A stretch of 64,000 nucleotides of DNA from Linyphia triangularis. Taxonomy: Eukaryota > Arthropoda > Arachnida > Araneae > Linyphiidae. The notes below the pieces were generated by a model that was not told where the DNA came from, searched no databases, and worked only from the letters and a program-made list of their open reading frames with translations. The stretch spans positions 101,543,366 through 101,607,365 of the forward strand of contig OZ021721.1 in assembly GCA_963978545.1 (NCBI GenBank), read 5' to 3'. Shown here one piece after another: positions 1-12,397 of this stretch; positions within the stretch are counted from its first letter, which is position 1; every line of letters begins with the position of its first letter. The position numbers and the translations under genes are program-made.

Positions 1-46
1 CATAGCAAAACATATAGATAAAATATCGATAAATCGATACATGCTT

Positions 47-169
47 TTTTTTTTTTTTTTTTTTTTATTTTCAATTTTGCCAGAAACAAAGTTTTTCGTG
101 GCAAATTTCTACTTTTCATGATTACTTTTTTGTAAGCTGACTACTTTTTCGACTGAAATGGATCTATTA

Positions 170-220
<51 letters not shown>

Positions 221-227
221 TATATAT
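47..227. repeat. Low-complexity poly(T), poly(A) and TA tracts
   Basis: A T run near 47-66, an A run at about 171-200 and a TA run at about 202-217 are simple-sequence DNA. No coding signal is present. Confidence 0.85.
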
Positions 228-364
228 AGTAAAATTTATAACACGATAATATAGTATAAAGGGCTGGTGAGTGTGATAGGGATTTGAATGCATTGGGTTT
301 TAAAAAAATGTTAAGGAAAACAACTAATAATATTGGGAAAAAATAAAAAAAAAAAAAACTTTAA

Positions 365-496
365 AAAGTCTTCCGAATCAGATCCATTTTTTCAAATACT
401 GACCGGCCCAGTGATTGCACCGGACAACCCTATGGCCAGTACTCTCCTGACTGCCGTGCATCTAGATACTTGCTAAGTTGTTTAAAATCGCGATAA
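365..496 (+). other. Possible chitin-binding-like exon fragment
   Basis: A 43-codon open frame coincides with a local G+C rise at about 400-470 in otherwise A/T-rich DNA. It reads SDCTGQPYGQYSPDC and then a third cysteine, giving spacing C-x11-C-x8-C. Peritrophin-A/CBM14 domains of arthropod cuticle and gut proteins have a similar C..G..G.Y...C pattern, but normally about five residues before the third cysteine and six cysteines in all. There is no start codon, the acceptor is weak and the frame stops at 494. Another frame through the same bases is also open. It may be an exon relic or chance; the family name is a guess. Confidence 0.17.
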
Positions 497-780
497 ACTT
501 TTACAATAGACTTAGATAATTAAATCCCTATTTAAAATAACACATCAAAATTTTTAGTGATCAAGATTTTTATGTTTACGTAAGCAGTTAATTTTCTGTG
601 ACAGTTATGTGTAATTAAAATTCAAATCTTTGAAAATTGATTACAGGTGTTATTATTGTCAAATTAAGTTTAAAAAAAAAAAACTGCTTATATTTTATTT
701 AAACGATTGGAATTTTTAATCAGAAAAGAACACTCGGTCGTTTAGGTATCTATTAGTATTGTTATGAATTTTTCTCAGAG

Positions 781-1050
781 GATATGACGATGCTATCAAG
801 CTTCGGTACTTACAACTTCAAACACTGCGATAATTCAGGCACAGTGAAAGTAAACAAAAGATCCAACGCTTTCCGAACAGCGTCCTGTACTCGAATGATT
901 CGATTCTATTTTCCGCCTCTTTCTATAGGCTCGCGGCAGAAACTTTTTAGCAAAATCCAGTCAACCAATCATATGAAGGAAAAACCTCGAAATTTCCCGA
1001 CTGATTTAGGTGTTACCAACTTATTTCTAACCTGTATTATCACTGTTAAC
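781..1050 (-). promoter_or_regulatory. CpG-rich island 1, candidate promoter and first exon
   Basis: About 14 CpG dinucleotides fall in some 225 bp, in a region where CpG is otherwise rare. A CCAAT box sits at 965-969. Read on the minus strand, the island runs into GTAAGT starting at position 813, a perfect splice-donor core, so a non-coding first exon could end at 814. The minus strand has no long frame reaching that donor, as expected for a 5' UTR exon. The plus-strand 90-codon frame at 784-1056 shows no domain and I do not call it. No TATA box is evident. Transcription is inference. Confidence 0.35.
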
Positions 1051-1065
1051 AAGTAAAATAAAATA

Positions 1066-1185
1066 GAACTTTAAAATAAATATGTCACTATGTACAATTA
1101 TATACAGAATAAAATAGGATAAAAGAGAACTTTAAAATAAATACGTCACTACTTACGATTATATACAGAATTTTTTTTATAACAT
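1066..1185. repeat. 60-bp tandem duplication
   Basis: AGAACTTTAAAATAAATA starts at about 1066 and again near 1126, and the following bases through ATTATATACAGAAT also repeat with a few changes. It is non-coding. Confidence 0.7.
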
Positions 1186-1189
1186 TATC

Positions 1190-2000
1190 CTCCTGGATGT
1201 GTCAAATTGAATTAACAGTGAGGATGGTTTTGAAATTACGTGCATCAAAATGGTCAGCCCCGATTGAAGGTCAGTGGTTTTCAAGTTAGCCTATATTAGT
1301 ATTAGGGAATTCTTAAGCCGATTAGAGTGCTTCTGAAGTAGGGAGTGGGAGAGTTTCTATTTCAATCGAAAGGTTCAAATAACTTTCCTCAAAGAAATTA
1401 TTTGAGTTGCGTCCTTTAAGGGGGCGTTGTGAAGCTTCTCTCATACGGGACATCCAGTAGAATGAAAAGGGAAGAGCGATTAAGCACTAAAATATATGAC
1501 TATATGCGATAAAATAGAAAGGGTATTAAAAGCGGATTTATTTTAAAGTCATACAATTTGTGAACGTTCCCTCCAACCGTTGTTTTATGAATGAATTGGG
1601 ATTTTATTGTCCCTCTTGTTTTGTTATTTGCAATGCTGTAACTTATCATGGTTTAAGTTATTAAAGCTGAATTGGGATATTTATTGTTGTATCACTTTTA
1701 GCTATAACTCGCGTTATCATTAAGATCATTTCCTATCTTGACAGTGCATCAAGTATAATGAAAAGTATTTTGCATTTAGGTCCAGGTAATATATTTTCAC
1801 TTCAATCGGTTAAAAGGAGCATATAAGATCTTATTTAGAATGTTTTATTTGCATAGAAGTAAAAGTTTACCAAGTGTTATTCAACATTAACTTAATTTTA
1901 ATTCTGAATTTTTTTTTTTAATTTAGATTTTTTTAAAGAAATATGGTTTAGTAAAGAAATGTCGTAAAAGAGATTTATGTGAAAATAAATTTAATGTAAC
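1190..2000. other. No recognisable feature
   Basis: This is unique-looking A/T-rich DNA with modest G+C patches at 1190-1460. I see no long frame, repeat or RNA gene. Confidence 0.5.
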
Positions 2001-2036
2001 TATTTGCCACTTTTGAGTTTATTTGAATTGATAAAA

Positions 2037-3270
2037 GATGGTATTATTGTTTATAGTAGAGACAAAGTAGTAATATTACTGGATCATTACGGAACGCACG
2101 GGATCATTACGGTGATTAACCTACTCCCATTTGACTGTTTTTATACAAAGACCTATAAAGATGGTGTTATTGTTTATAATAGGCACAAAGTAGTAAGATT
2201 ACTAGATCATTACGGAACGTACGGGATCATTACGGTGATTAACCTATTCCCATTTGACTGTTTTTATATAAAGACCTATAAAGATGGTGTTATTGTTAAT
2301 AGTAGAGACAAAGTAGTAAGATTACTGGATCATTACTTAACGTACGGGATCATTACGGTGATTAACCTACTCCCATTTGATTGTTTTTATATAAAGACCT
2401 ATAAAGATGGTGTTATTGTTTATAGTAGGCACAAAGTAGTAAGATTACTAGATCATTACGGAACGTACGGGATCATTACGGTGATTAACCTAACCTACTC
2501 TCATTTGACTGTTTTTTTTTATATAAAGACCTATAAAGATGGTGTTATTGTTAATAGTAGAGACAAAGTAGTAAGATTACTGGATCATTATGGAACGTAC
2601 GGGATCATTACGGTGATTAACCTACTCCCATTTGACTGTTTTTATACAAAGACCTATAAAGATGGTGTTATTGTTTATAATAGGCACAAAGTAGTAAGAT
2701 TACTAGATCATTACGGAACGTACGGGATCATTACGGTGATTAACCTATTCCCATTTGACTGTTTTTATATAAAGACCTATAAAGATGGTGTTATTGTTAA
2801 TAGTAGAGACAAAGTAGTAAGATTACTGGATCATTACTTAACGTACGGGATCATTACGGTGATTAACCTACTCCCATTTGATTGTTTTTATATAAAGACC
2901 TATAAAGATGGTGTTATTGTTTATAGTAGGCACAAAGTAGTAAGATTACTAGATCATTACGGAACGTACGGGATCATTAAGGTGATTAACCTAACCTACT
3001 CTCATTTGACTGTTTTTTTTTATATAAAGACCTATAAAGATGGTGTTATTGTTAATAGTAGAGACAAAGTAGTAAGATTACTGGATCATTATGGAACGTA
3101 CGGGATCATTACGGTGATTAACCTACTCCCATTTGACTGTTTTTATATAAAGACCTATAAAGATGGTGTTATTGTTTATAGTAGACACTAAGTAGTAAGA
3201 TTACTGGATCATTACGGAACGTACGGGATCATTAAGGTGATTAAACTACTCCCATTTGACTGTTTTACAC
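2037..3270 (+). repeat. 123-bp satellite with 501-bp higher-order repeat
   Basis: GATGGTGTTATTG recurs at 2160, 2283, 2406, 2538, 2661, 2784, 2907, 3039 and 3162, with a first variant copy at 2037. Spacings are 123 bp except for every fourth monomer, which is 132 bp because of an extra AACCT-type insertion and extra T residues. Four monomers make a 501-bp higher-order unit. The monomers at 2160 and 2661 are identical, and those at 2406 and 2907 differ by about one base, so the block duplicated recently. Each monomer holds GGATCATTACG twice. Because 123 and 132 are multiples of three and one frame lacks stops, a 395-codon frame (2004-3191) runs through the array with a 41-residue repeat (core VVRLLDHYGTYGIITVINL). 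It has no signal peptide, no known domain and no codon-level conservation beyond DNA identity, so I treat it as satellite. Confidence 0.92.
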
Positions 3271-3611
3271 AAAGTAATCTGCATTAATTTCTTCTATCAA
3301 ATTTTTAATTTCTAATATTTTCATGGATATTTAATTTCAAAAATAAAAGTTTAAAATTTCATTCTAGTTTAAATATTGAAGAATAACACTTGAATATTGG
3401 TGATCAAATAGATAACGATTGAGAATCAATTAGTTAACGGACATAGAAGCAACGCAAAGATATACACATTTTAATTTCTTTTAAAAAGTTTTTAAAAAAA
3501 AAAAAAATGGAAAGGGTGAGTAAAGGGAGTTGTTAAACTATAAGAATAGAGAGCAGGTTAATTTAAATAAAGACTGAACACATAAGCCTTCTACTTATTA
3601 TAAATTAGAAA

Positions 3612-4071
3612 GACTATAAACAGAAAAAACAAACAAATAATTGAGAAATTAATAAGACATGTATTAAATTATTTTCTTAGAAGATATTATGTCCATTGTT
3701 CATACACTGCTGATTAATTAAAAAAAAGTTTAACTCAATTAGTTAAAACAAATCGTCAGGCGTAATGTACCTCTTCCATTTAACAACTCTATTAGAGTAA
3801 AAAAAAAAAATAAAAAAATCTCCAACTTCACTTCTAGCTATTTGACTATAAACAGAAAAAAAGAAAACAAATGATTGAGAAATTAATAAGACACATATTA
3901 AATTATTTTCTAAGAAGATATTATGTCCATTGTTCATACACTGCTGATTAATTAAAAAAAGTTTGACTCAACTAGTTAAAACAAATTTTCAGACGTAATG
4001 CACTTCTTCCATTCAACAACTCTATTAGAGTAAACAAATCTCTAACTTCACTTCTAGTTATTTGACTTTTA
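3612..4071. repeat. 232-bp tandem duplication
   Basis: GACTATAAACAGAAAAAA starts at 3612 and 3844. The copies share the ATTATGTCCATTGTTCATAC segment and the CAACTCTATTAGAGTAAA segment. They differ mainly in an A-rich expansion near 3800 in copy one. Confidence 0.85.
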
Positions 4072-4079
4072 ATTTCTGA

Positions 4080-6240
4080 TGAAATACTTAATAAAACAAT
4101 TTAGGGAAATATGTAGTAATCATCGGCCAAAATCTGCTATAGTTTTATAATTGAAATATAAGATACCATCAGATGGATTGTATTAAAGAGCTTGTTTGAG
4201 GAGAACAACTATAAAACACTTGATAATCGTATCATAGTTGAAATGCACACAATAGTAAAATTATAAATTCCCGGGATTCTTTTACATGTTGTTCATGCAT
4301 GGGAATGAAATTTGTTTTCTTTTTCATGTTTCGAATATCCAGAAGAAAGGATAGAGAGAAATTCATGCAGAGAAAATTGACTTCTTTCATATAAACCTGT
4401 CTTTTTTCAATCAACTGTATATTTTCAACCTGTCTTTTTTCTCAAACTATATATCTCCAAGGAACCTGAGATAATATGGCAAAATAATACAGAAATATAC
4501 ACATGTTTCCTAGCAAATTTTCCCTAATATTTTTGAATTCGAGGAAATGGCAACGAATCTTCATAGGATATTGATATATTGGGCAGATTAGGTTTTCCGT
4601 TTAAAAGCATTATATAAATGTGTGTGCTGTATTTTCAAAATCGATTTGAAAGAGAAATTGTCATTTATAAAACAGGGTATGTACTTTGCAAAAAGACAAA
4701 ACTTGAAGATAAATTTGGAAGTAAACATGAAAAGCAAAGCTTTTAAAGAGAATAGATAATTCTTTAAATTTGAGGCTGATGTTTATTCATACTGAAGACT
4801 TGTTTCGTTTCATAATAAAAACTAATATGGAGTGTGTTCTTTCATATTTGGGTTTAGTAAAATTTTGTGGATTGAATGACAAAAACGTTTATGCAGTACT
4901 TTCAGTTCAATTGAGAAAACCAGATAAACAACTTTTATTCATTTTAAATTGATATCTAACTGAATAGCTTTTTGTTAAAAGAGGACTTTTACATTTTCCT
5001 TGAAATTCGTTTTTTCTTTTTTTGTATAAATACCAAGAAAGATCCATCAATAATCGAATTTTAAAGAAAATTTCTGTGATCTTTATTCGGAATGTGGTAG
5101 CCTTCTAATGTTTCTATTTGATTTGGCCTCTTTTAGAAGCTGAAAAGTGTTTTATTATTTCTCCTGTAAAATCTTGAATAAGTCAAAAGTTTCCTTCTGA
5201 CGTTAAAGGATTCAAATTACAGGTTATTTACTGAGTTGTTGTTGTTCTCCTACCATGTTTTAACTTTGTAATTGATTAGAATTAAATATATAAAAATATA
5301 CGGAGAAATATATATGTATAAAAAGAAACATATTTTGGCATTAGTAAAAGTATAAAAGTAACTTATTTTAAAATTAATATTTTTTTAATTAAATCCCCAA
5401 AACGAATTAAATATATTAAGAATGAAAGAAATTTTTTTTCCTTATGACAAAAATTTAACGAAATAAACCTAATTTTGTTAGTAGTGTCACTGAAATCTTT
5501 ATATTTCAGATAAAATAATTTTTCTGGCATTTCCTTTAGCATTAAATTATGATTCTGGAGGTTTTAAATACATAAGCCATTAGTCACTCGTTATTATAAC
5601 TTTAACAGTTGTTAAATTATGTCGTAATGTACAGGTTATAGATATTTTTACTGAAATGAAAAAATTGAGGGAGATTTTCAAAGTAATAAAATATTGTATG
5701 TTTGAAAACAACAATTAATTACCTAGTTCTCTAGCTATTTTTATGGAAGTGTTCAGACAAGAAGTGCAAACAACCAAATGATACTGATTAAAAGAATTAC
5801 TGATTAGAGAAATAGTCGTTAGTTTGAACTTGAATACGATATCAAATTCATTTCACATAAACTACCCCAGAAAAGGAGAAATCATTAAACCTACTTCAAA
5901 CTCGTTAATTAATTATATATATACTTTTTTCGACTTGAGATAAATTATAATTTGTTTCGCTTTTTGAACGTTGGAGCAAAAATGTTCAGTGAAAATGTAG
6001 TTCAGGGCTTTACTTGAAAAAGGTATAATAACGGGGAAAAAAAAGTAATTCTATTTCAAAGGATATTTCTGCATAAAGAGAAAATAGAGATGATTTTAAA
6101 TATCTTTAGTGAGATGATAACTGACTTTTTCTTGGAGAATATATAAACTGGATAAATTGTTAACTGAAGAAATATTAGAAGAGCTTGATAAAAATTTCTT
6201 TAAGAAAGTGAGTACGTGAAGTACATAAGCGTTGACACTA
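4080..6240. other. No recognisable feature
   Basis: A/T-rich, apparently single-copy DNA. Frames of 60 codons at 4232-4414 and 4770-4952 have no motif or supporting signal. Confidence 0.5.
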
Positions 6241-6289
6241 AACTTTTGCTTCATTTGTAAGCTGTTTGATTTATTTTACTAGTACTTTT

Positions 6290-6745
6290 TATCTATGTTT
6301 TTTGAGGTATTTTCCTTTTGTACAGTTAGGATGTGGGTTGATAACAGCCTTTTGCAAACTTCTCAAAATTAGTAGGATTTTTAAACACATTATTTTACGA
6401 GTAGATGAAAATCTATGTTTTATGAGGCATTTTCATTTAATACAGTCAAGATATGAATTGATTACAACTTTTGACAGTTCTTTTCTAAATTTGTAGGTTG
6501 TTTAAAAACCGCCAACCGTAGGATGTTTACGACCGCTTTACATCCATACTTTTTGAGGCATTCTCCTTTTTTACCGTGAGTATCTGAATTGAATATAACT
6601 TTTGGTTGTCTTTTATACAATTATTAGGATGTTCGAATAAATTTTCGAATAATTTTCATTCATTTTTTACTGAGGCATTTTCATTTATTCTAGTTAAGAT
6701 ATAAATTGATTATAACTTTTGGTAGTCCTTTTCTAAATATAAATA
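6290..6745 (+). repeat. Diverged ~110-130-bp tandem repeats
   Basis: Four degraded copies begin around TTTTGAGGTATTTTCC (6299), 6418, 6551 and 6668. Each holds a TGAGGCATTTTC-like start, then a TACAGTTAAGATATGAATTG-like middle and a CTTTTCTAAATTTGTAGG-like end. Related copies lie at 8080-8345, so the family spans a larger ancestral array now broken by about 1.1 kb of other DNA. The 76-codon frame at 6266-6496 is within these repeats and is not a gene. Confidence 0.7.
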
Positions 6746-7844
6746 ATATTAATTACAGTATTTTGATAAATGTAGTTCCAGTTATGTTTATATGAATATT
6801 TTCTAGTGATCATTATTAACTCTGTATGTAAATTTTTTAAATTTATTTTAATTTTGACTTCTTTCCTTCTTTTACTCTGGTTATCTTTAAGTCCTTCATT
6901 AATTTTAATGAAACGTTGCACTTTCTTGTTGGTATATATTTTCTTTACAATTGATATTTTCTTTCACTAATCTCCCTTATATTAGTTTTTTTTTTTTTTT
7001 TTTGCATTTGATTAGGCATAAAATTAGTAAAAAGTGTATTACTATTTATTAAATAATTATATAATATTTAATAAAATTACTATTTATTAAAATATATTAG
7101 TATTCTTAATTAGTATTAGTATTATTAAATTACTAATACTATTTATTAAAATATCTGGCAGCAAATAAAGGGATAAAAAGTAGAAAAAACATATATTGCT
7201 TAACAAAGTAAAAAAAGTAATTTAAACACAATTGAAGGACAAAATTGGAAATTTTGGTCCTTCAATGATTGATATTTTTGATATTATTATTTGGCTGATA
7301 TTAGTATTTGATATACATTATTTGATAAAAAAAAAAAAAAAATCAAGAAGCAATTGGTTACATTTGAAAATGTAATTCATTTAAATATAACCAAAAACAT
7401 TAGGTCAATAAAGGAAATGTGTCACCAGGGAGAATATCTGGAGTTACATTTAAAATTGTTTTTCATTATTTTAAAATAAGTTTGTGCATGTTTAGGACGT
7501 TTATGAGACTTATTGGGTCAACATGGTTATTTAGTACATTTACACATAGGAGTATGTTATAAACATTAGAGCTCGAAAATCCACTTTCACAACAATATGA
7601 AATACATGCTCATTTCATTTTCAGTCATATTAATGCAAATGTATTTGCCCATTATATCTGATCCATGCCGATTTTCATTTAGATCCGCAACGAGAAAGAT
7701 TATAAAGATCTTAACAAGATATATTACATCACGATTTATTGGTAAGAGATTAGCTAATGATGGTCATCTTTTGTAGTAAAGTTTCTTTATGGGACTTTAG
7801 GCTAGTATCCCTTGTTATTTTCGAGGTTTATTCCTTTATCTAGT

Positions 7845-8800
7845 AAATGCTACGGAAACTATTCCCCTATTGATTATGACTTTTATTTATTCATAAGTTC
7901 CTTTCATCACACCTCTAACATTCAGCTACAGGTTCAGAACAAAACAGGTTAGAAATCATTTTAATGGTAATAATTATCTTAATTAATGTATGACTCACTC
8001 ATACAAAAATGAATTTAGTATGAGTGATAAAATCCCTTACACGAAATTCATTTTTGAACTTGAGATCACAACTTTTGATAGTTCTTTTCTAAATTTGTTA
8101 GGATGTTTAAAACAATTTTACGACTGCTTTACATCCATATTTTTTGAGGCATACTCCTTTTTTACAGTTAGTATGTGAATTGAATATAACTTTTGGTTGT
8201 CTTTTAAATAATTATTAGGATGTTTGAATGAATTTACAAGAAATTTTCATTCATTTTTTGCTGAGGAATTTTCAGTTTTTATAGTTAAGATATGAATTGA
8301 TTACAACTTTTGGTAGTCTTTATCTAAGTTTGTAGGATATTTAAAAAAAATTTACGACTTTAAATGCTACGGAAACTGAAAGTAAAGCTCCGGAAACTAT
8401 CTACTTACTGATTATGACTTTTATTTATTTATAAGTTCTTTTCAACACACCTCTAACATATGTATTCAACTATAGGTTCAGAACAAAACAGGTTAGAATT
8501 CATTATAATGGTAATAATTATCTTAACTAATGCATGACTCACTCATACAAAAATGAATTTAGTATGAGTGATAAAATTACTCATACAAAATTTGTTTTTG
8601 AATTTGACATTAAAACTTTTGATATTTTTTTTCTAAATTTGTTTATTCTTAAGTCCCTTTCATCACACCTCAAACACTCAGCTACAGGTTATAATGGTAA
8701 TAATATTAACTAATGTATGATTCACTCATACAAAAATGAATTTAGTATGAGTGATAAAATCACTCATACAAATTCATTTTTGAACTTGACATGAGTGATA
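7845..8800 (+). repeat. Three diverged ~260-500-bp blocks with a conserved hairpin
   Basis: Blocks starting near 7845, 8363 and 8640 share ATTATGACTTTTATTTATT, TTCAGAACAAAACAGGTTAG and a run ending in the hairpin arms CACTCATAC and GTATGAGTG (9-bp perfect stem, 13-nt loop). The hairpin is at about 7995-8025, 8535-8565 and 8722-8752. The third block is shortened. The short monomers of the 6290-6745 family are interleaved at 8080-8345. Confidence 0.75.
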
Positions 8801-9289
8801 TAAAAAATCACTTTTTGAAATGATTTCAATCTTGGTTTTGATAGTATTGAATAATTTTTTTTATAGAGGACTAAATAATTAATCCAATATATTATTTTGA
8901 AGAAATAATTGGTCTTTTAAGGAAAAAACTTTCCTACAAATAATATAATCTTGTAATGATTTATCATCTTATTAAAGATTTGTTACTCAATTTACATTAC
9001 TTATTTACCAACTGTGTATATAAACGCTTTTCCACATTTATGGTGCATTTAGAAAAGGCTGTTTTATTAGAGGTACACTTTTGCATGTTAATTTTTCTAG
9101 TTTTATTCTGTTTCTCACAGAAAATTCACCTATATATATTAATGAATTGGTGAATGAATTTTTAAAAAAAATATGGTGGAAGTGAGAGTAATATGAATTA
9201 TTTTGGATATGATAATGCGATTAAGTTATTTTTAGGAAATAAATGCACTTTTAATGGCAACACTTTCCTATAAACAGCATTCGTTGCTT

Positions 9290-9896
9290 TTAAGGGGAGT
9301 TGGTACCCTAAAATTTATAAATAATCGATTTATGAGTTTATTGTTGTTCATCAAAATTTGAATTCTTCCCTTTAAAAGGATACCTAATTTTTAATAATTC
9401 CTTAACTAGAAGTATTTATAATAATTTTTTAAGACAAAATTGGTAACTATTTGTATAGGTAAAGTTTTCTTTAAAATGCGTTTTTCTCAAAACTATATTT
9501 TTCATTATTCATATACCTTTTTTCTCAGAAACTGCACAAACTATCTTCCTAAATTTTTTACTACATGTTCCTTTTATGTATCTGTATTTACTGAGGTGAG
9601 ATTTTGTTTTTATTTTAAAAATATTTTTTGTTTTGGCTTATTTTGGCAGGAAAAAAAAAAAAAAAAAAAAAAAAAAAACTTGTGAATTTTAACAAATTTG
9701 TGTGACTTTCACAAAAATTCTTTTAGAAAAAAAAAGTAAATGAATTACAATCAAAAGCTAACTTCAGTAGAATAACAAGTGTCTAATAAATGCACTGAAA
9801 AAAAGTTAGGTTTATATGTCACTTACTTTCTGAGAAAAAGTACATGAAGTATTCAAAATTATCATTACGGGTAATAAGGGTACCAACTCTCCTTAA
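9290..9896. mobile_element. TTAA-flanked inverted-repeat element, copy 1
   Basis: The left end reads TTAAGGGGAGTTGGTACCC and the right end GGGTACCAACTCTCCTTAA, a near-perfect inverted pair with TTAA at both outer edges. TTAA target duplication is typical of piggyBac-type elements, but these ends begin GGGG, so the superfamily is uncertain. Length is 607 bp. A poly(A) run at about 9650-9678 is internal. The 81-codon frame at 9440-9685 ends in that run and is not conserved as protein in the sister copy. This is a non-autonomous element, most like the one at 45613-46640. Confidence 0.8.
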
Positions 9897-9899
9897 ATG

Positions 9900-10840
9900 A
9901 TATATCTGTTGAGTACTATCTCCACCACTTTTTTATAAACTCACCATTGTATAACCATAAGTTAACTCGACTAATAGTAGAGACAGAAACGATTATCTGT
10001 CATTATTTGTCTTCTTCTAGACTAGCAGACTTAAGTACCGAAATTGATTTTCAAGATACTGTCGGTTGTGAATACTTCCGTAAGAAGACTGCATTGACAC
10101 GTAGTTACCTAACTATTTTGTAGTTAAGATACAACAGCAAAAAAAGTTGTTGACGCATCCTTAGTGGAGACTCATGTTTCCGAAGAAGCGATGTAATTTA
10201 AGATTTTACTGTTTGTCTCGTATAATTTACGTTAAAGAGAATATTTTATAAACACCGTAAAGCACCTTATTATGTTATTTAATAGAATTTTTCGTACAGG
10301 ATTAAAAAAAAAAAAGGCTAAGTATTGTACTGTTTTGCTGTATGATGGGGATATAAGTAAATTTGTTAAATAAAAAGAAAAGGAATTAGCATCATAATTA
10401 AAAATTATTTTATGCAATTGATATTTTAATGGCCTCTTTTGTTGAACACGTTAATTTATACACGTTTTTCTAATCGTAGCTACAATCGCAATTTTAAAGA
10501 TACATAAAGATTTACAAATCGATAGATTTACAAAAAATACGTTAAACATAGAATCAATAAAAATTCACTCGTTGCAATTTTCAAGTTGTTTTCAAGTTTC
10601 CCTTTTTATATTTCAAGTTTAATAAATGTAGAGGTTTTAAATTAATTTGTATTCAGAAGTATAAATTTACTTTAGATATGAAATATTGACAGATTAGGTA
10701 CAGTAAAACAGTATTTTTTATTGAACTTAATATAAGTTACTACATATTTATATGTTGATGCTCAAATTACTCTATTCAGTCTCAGCTTCAGTTTTTAAGA
10801 TACAATTAACAATTTGTAAAATTATAGGGTTATATGTATT
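9900..10840. other. No recognisable feature
   Basis: A/T-rich DNA with no repeat, RNA or convincing frame. A 61-codon minus-strand frame at 10232-10417 has low complexity. Confidence 0.5.
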
Positions 10841-10842
10841 TT

Positions 10843-11395
10843 CAAATCCTTTATATTAACTTCAAGTGTTTATGTTTGTCAATGGCGGCCAAATCTGTGG
10901 AGGCCTAATTAACCCTCTTGCCGTCATCCATTTGGGCTGAAACTTGGCAAATAGATTCGATGTCAATTACAATGCATTCTATCAAATTTTGGTGTTTGTT
11001 ACTTTCACTAAAAGGTAACTTTTACGGAACACTAATAAAGCCACTTGCCGTCATCCAATTGCGCTGAAATAGCATTTAACCGAAAACTGAAGAAGATCTT
11101 TTCTATTGCCAAAATTGTTTTAGTAAATAAATAATAAAGTTTTAATCAGAATAAATAAAATATATTTGGATGTGAGTGAATAAATTCACTTACATTTTTC
11201 ATAAATAAATTTGGAAAAGCAATTGACTGGATATTTTGCCGATAGAGATGTTTTTAATATTTAACCTTAGATGCCAACACCAAGCTCACTCTGGCAATAG
11301 GAACGGAGCTTTGTTGATGAATATAAAAATTAGCGATGCATATAAAGGATTTATATTAAAAACTTTGTTTTTATGGGTTATATTATTTTAATCTA
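10843..11395 (+). repeat. Dispersed ~555-bp repeat, copy A
   Basis: It is homologous over its length to 61889-62455 and in its first ~300 bp to 35043-35340. The core shared words are TTGCCGTCATCCA, GGGCTGAAACTTGGCA, GATAGATTCGATGT and TGAAATAGCATTTAACCG. The ends share AAATCCT..TATATTAACTTC and GGGTTATATTATTT. No terminal inverted repeat, tRNA box or poly(A) end is visible, so its class is unknown. Confidence 0.75.
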
Positions 11396-11715
11396 AAATT
11401 TTTTAATTAGAGATGTCATTTGATATTTACAAATTAGGAACATGAATTTTAGCTTCTACACTACCTTAATGTAGTGGAAAATCTTATACAAAGACGGTGA
11501 TAAACGCTCCCAGACACATATATAAATACTTGTATTATGTAAAATGAAAGATATCGTCTAAACGAATTTCCTTACTAAACTTTAACCTTAAGTTACAAAG
11601 ACAGTATTGAAAATATGAATTTTTAAGCCTAAACTATAAATAATACAAACATGTGTCATGTATTCTTTTAAGCGTCTCAAAGATATTAGTAAGATAGCAT
11701 AAAATTTGACCTGAA

Positions 11716-12397
11716 GGGGGTCTGGGACTAAAATTCTAAAATCTTTATTTTTAGAATAATTTTAATCAGTAATGTATGATGCTTTGAAACTTTAAAACTA
11801 TTTTAAATTTTCAAATTTAAAATACATATTTTTTAAAAATTAAAAAAACTTCAAATTTTGATATTTCCTAAATTTGATATATCTAAAAAACTTTTTTAAA
11901 AAATCACTTAATTTTTGCATAAAACTACTTTTTATAATTCATGTAAAAAATTGTTTTCGTGAATTTTCAATAAAGTAATAAGAAAAAATTAAAAAAATAT
12001 TTTGTGCAAAGACTGTATAAAATCCATAGTATGGTAAGCTTCAAAAGCATTTTTAAAAAAAAATTAAATAAAAAACATAATTTATGAAGACAAACTAAAG
12101 AAATATATATCAAAAATAATTGTGGAAATTTTTTTAGATTTATAACGAGTAGTTTTTAAGTTATATTAATTTAAACTTAAAAAAGGGACAAAAAGCAATC
12201 ACCGAGAAAACAGTTTCGAAGTTTCAAGATAGCATGTCTGAGATACAGCTGTCATGTAACAAAAACTTAAATATTTCAAGTTCTCCAAAAGTAGAAACAC
12301 ATTTTTTAACGCCATTTTGTTAAAAAATATTTGTATTATTTTTAACAATAAGAATTTTTTTTTTGAGAATTTTAAAAATTTTGAGTCCTAGACCCCC
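11716..12397. mobile_element. Inverted-repeat element with GGGGGTCT ends
   Basis: The left end is GGGGGTCTGGGACTAAAATT and the right end, read in reverse complement, is GGGGGTCTAGGACTCAAAAT. TGAA lies directly outside both ends (11712-11715 and 12398-12401), a likely 4-bp target duplication. The right flank is the start of the 306-bp satellite, whose monomers have CCTGAAGTTCC at this point, so the insertion hit a satellite edge. Length is 682 bp, with no coding capacity. Confidence 0.72.

Noticed and set aside
784..1056. 90-codon plus-strand frame
   Set aside because: Covers the CpG island, has no domain, and the minus-strand donor explains the island better.
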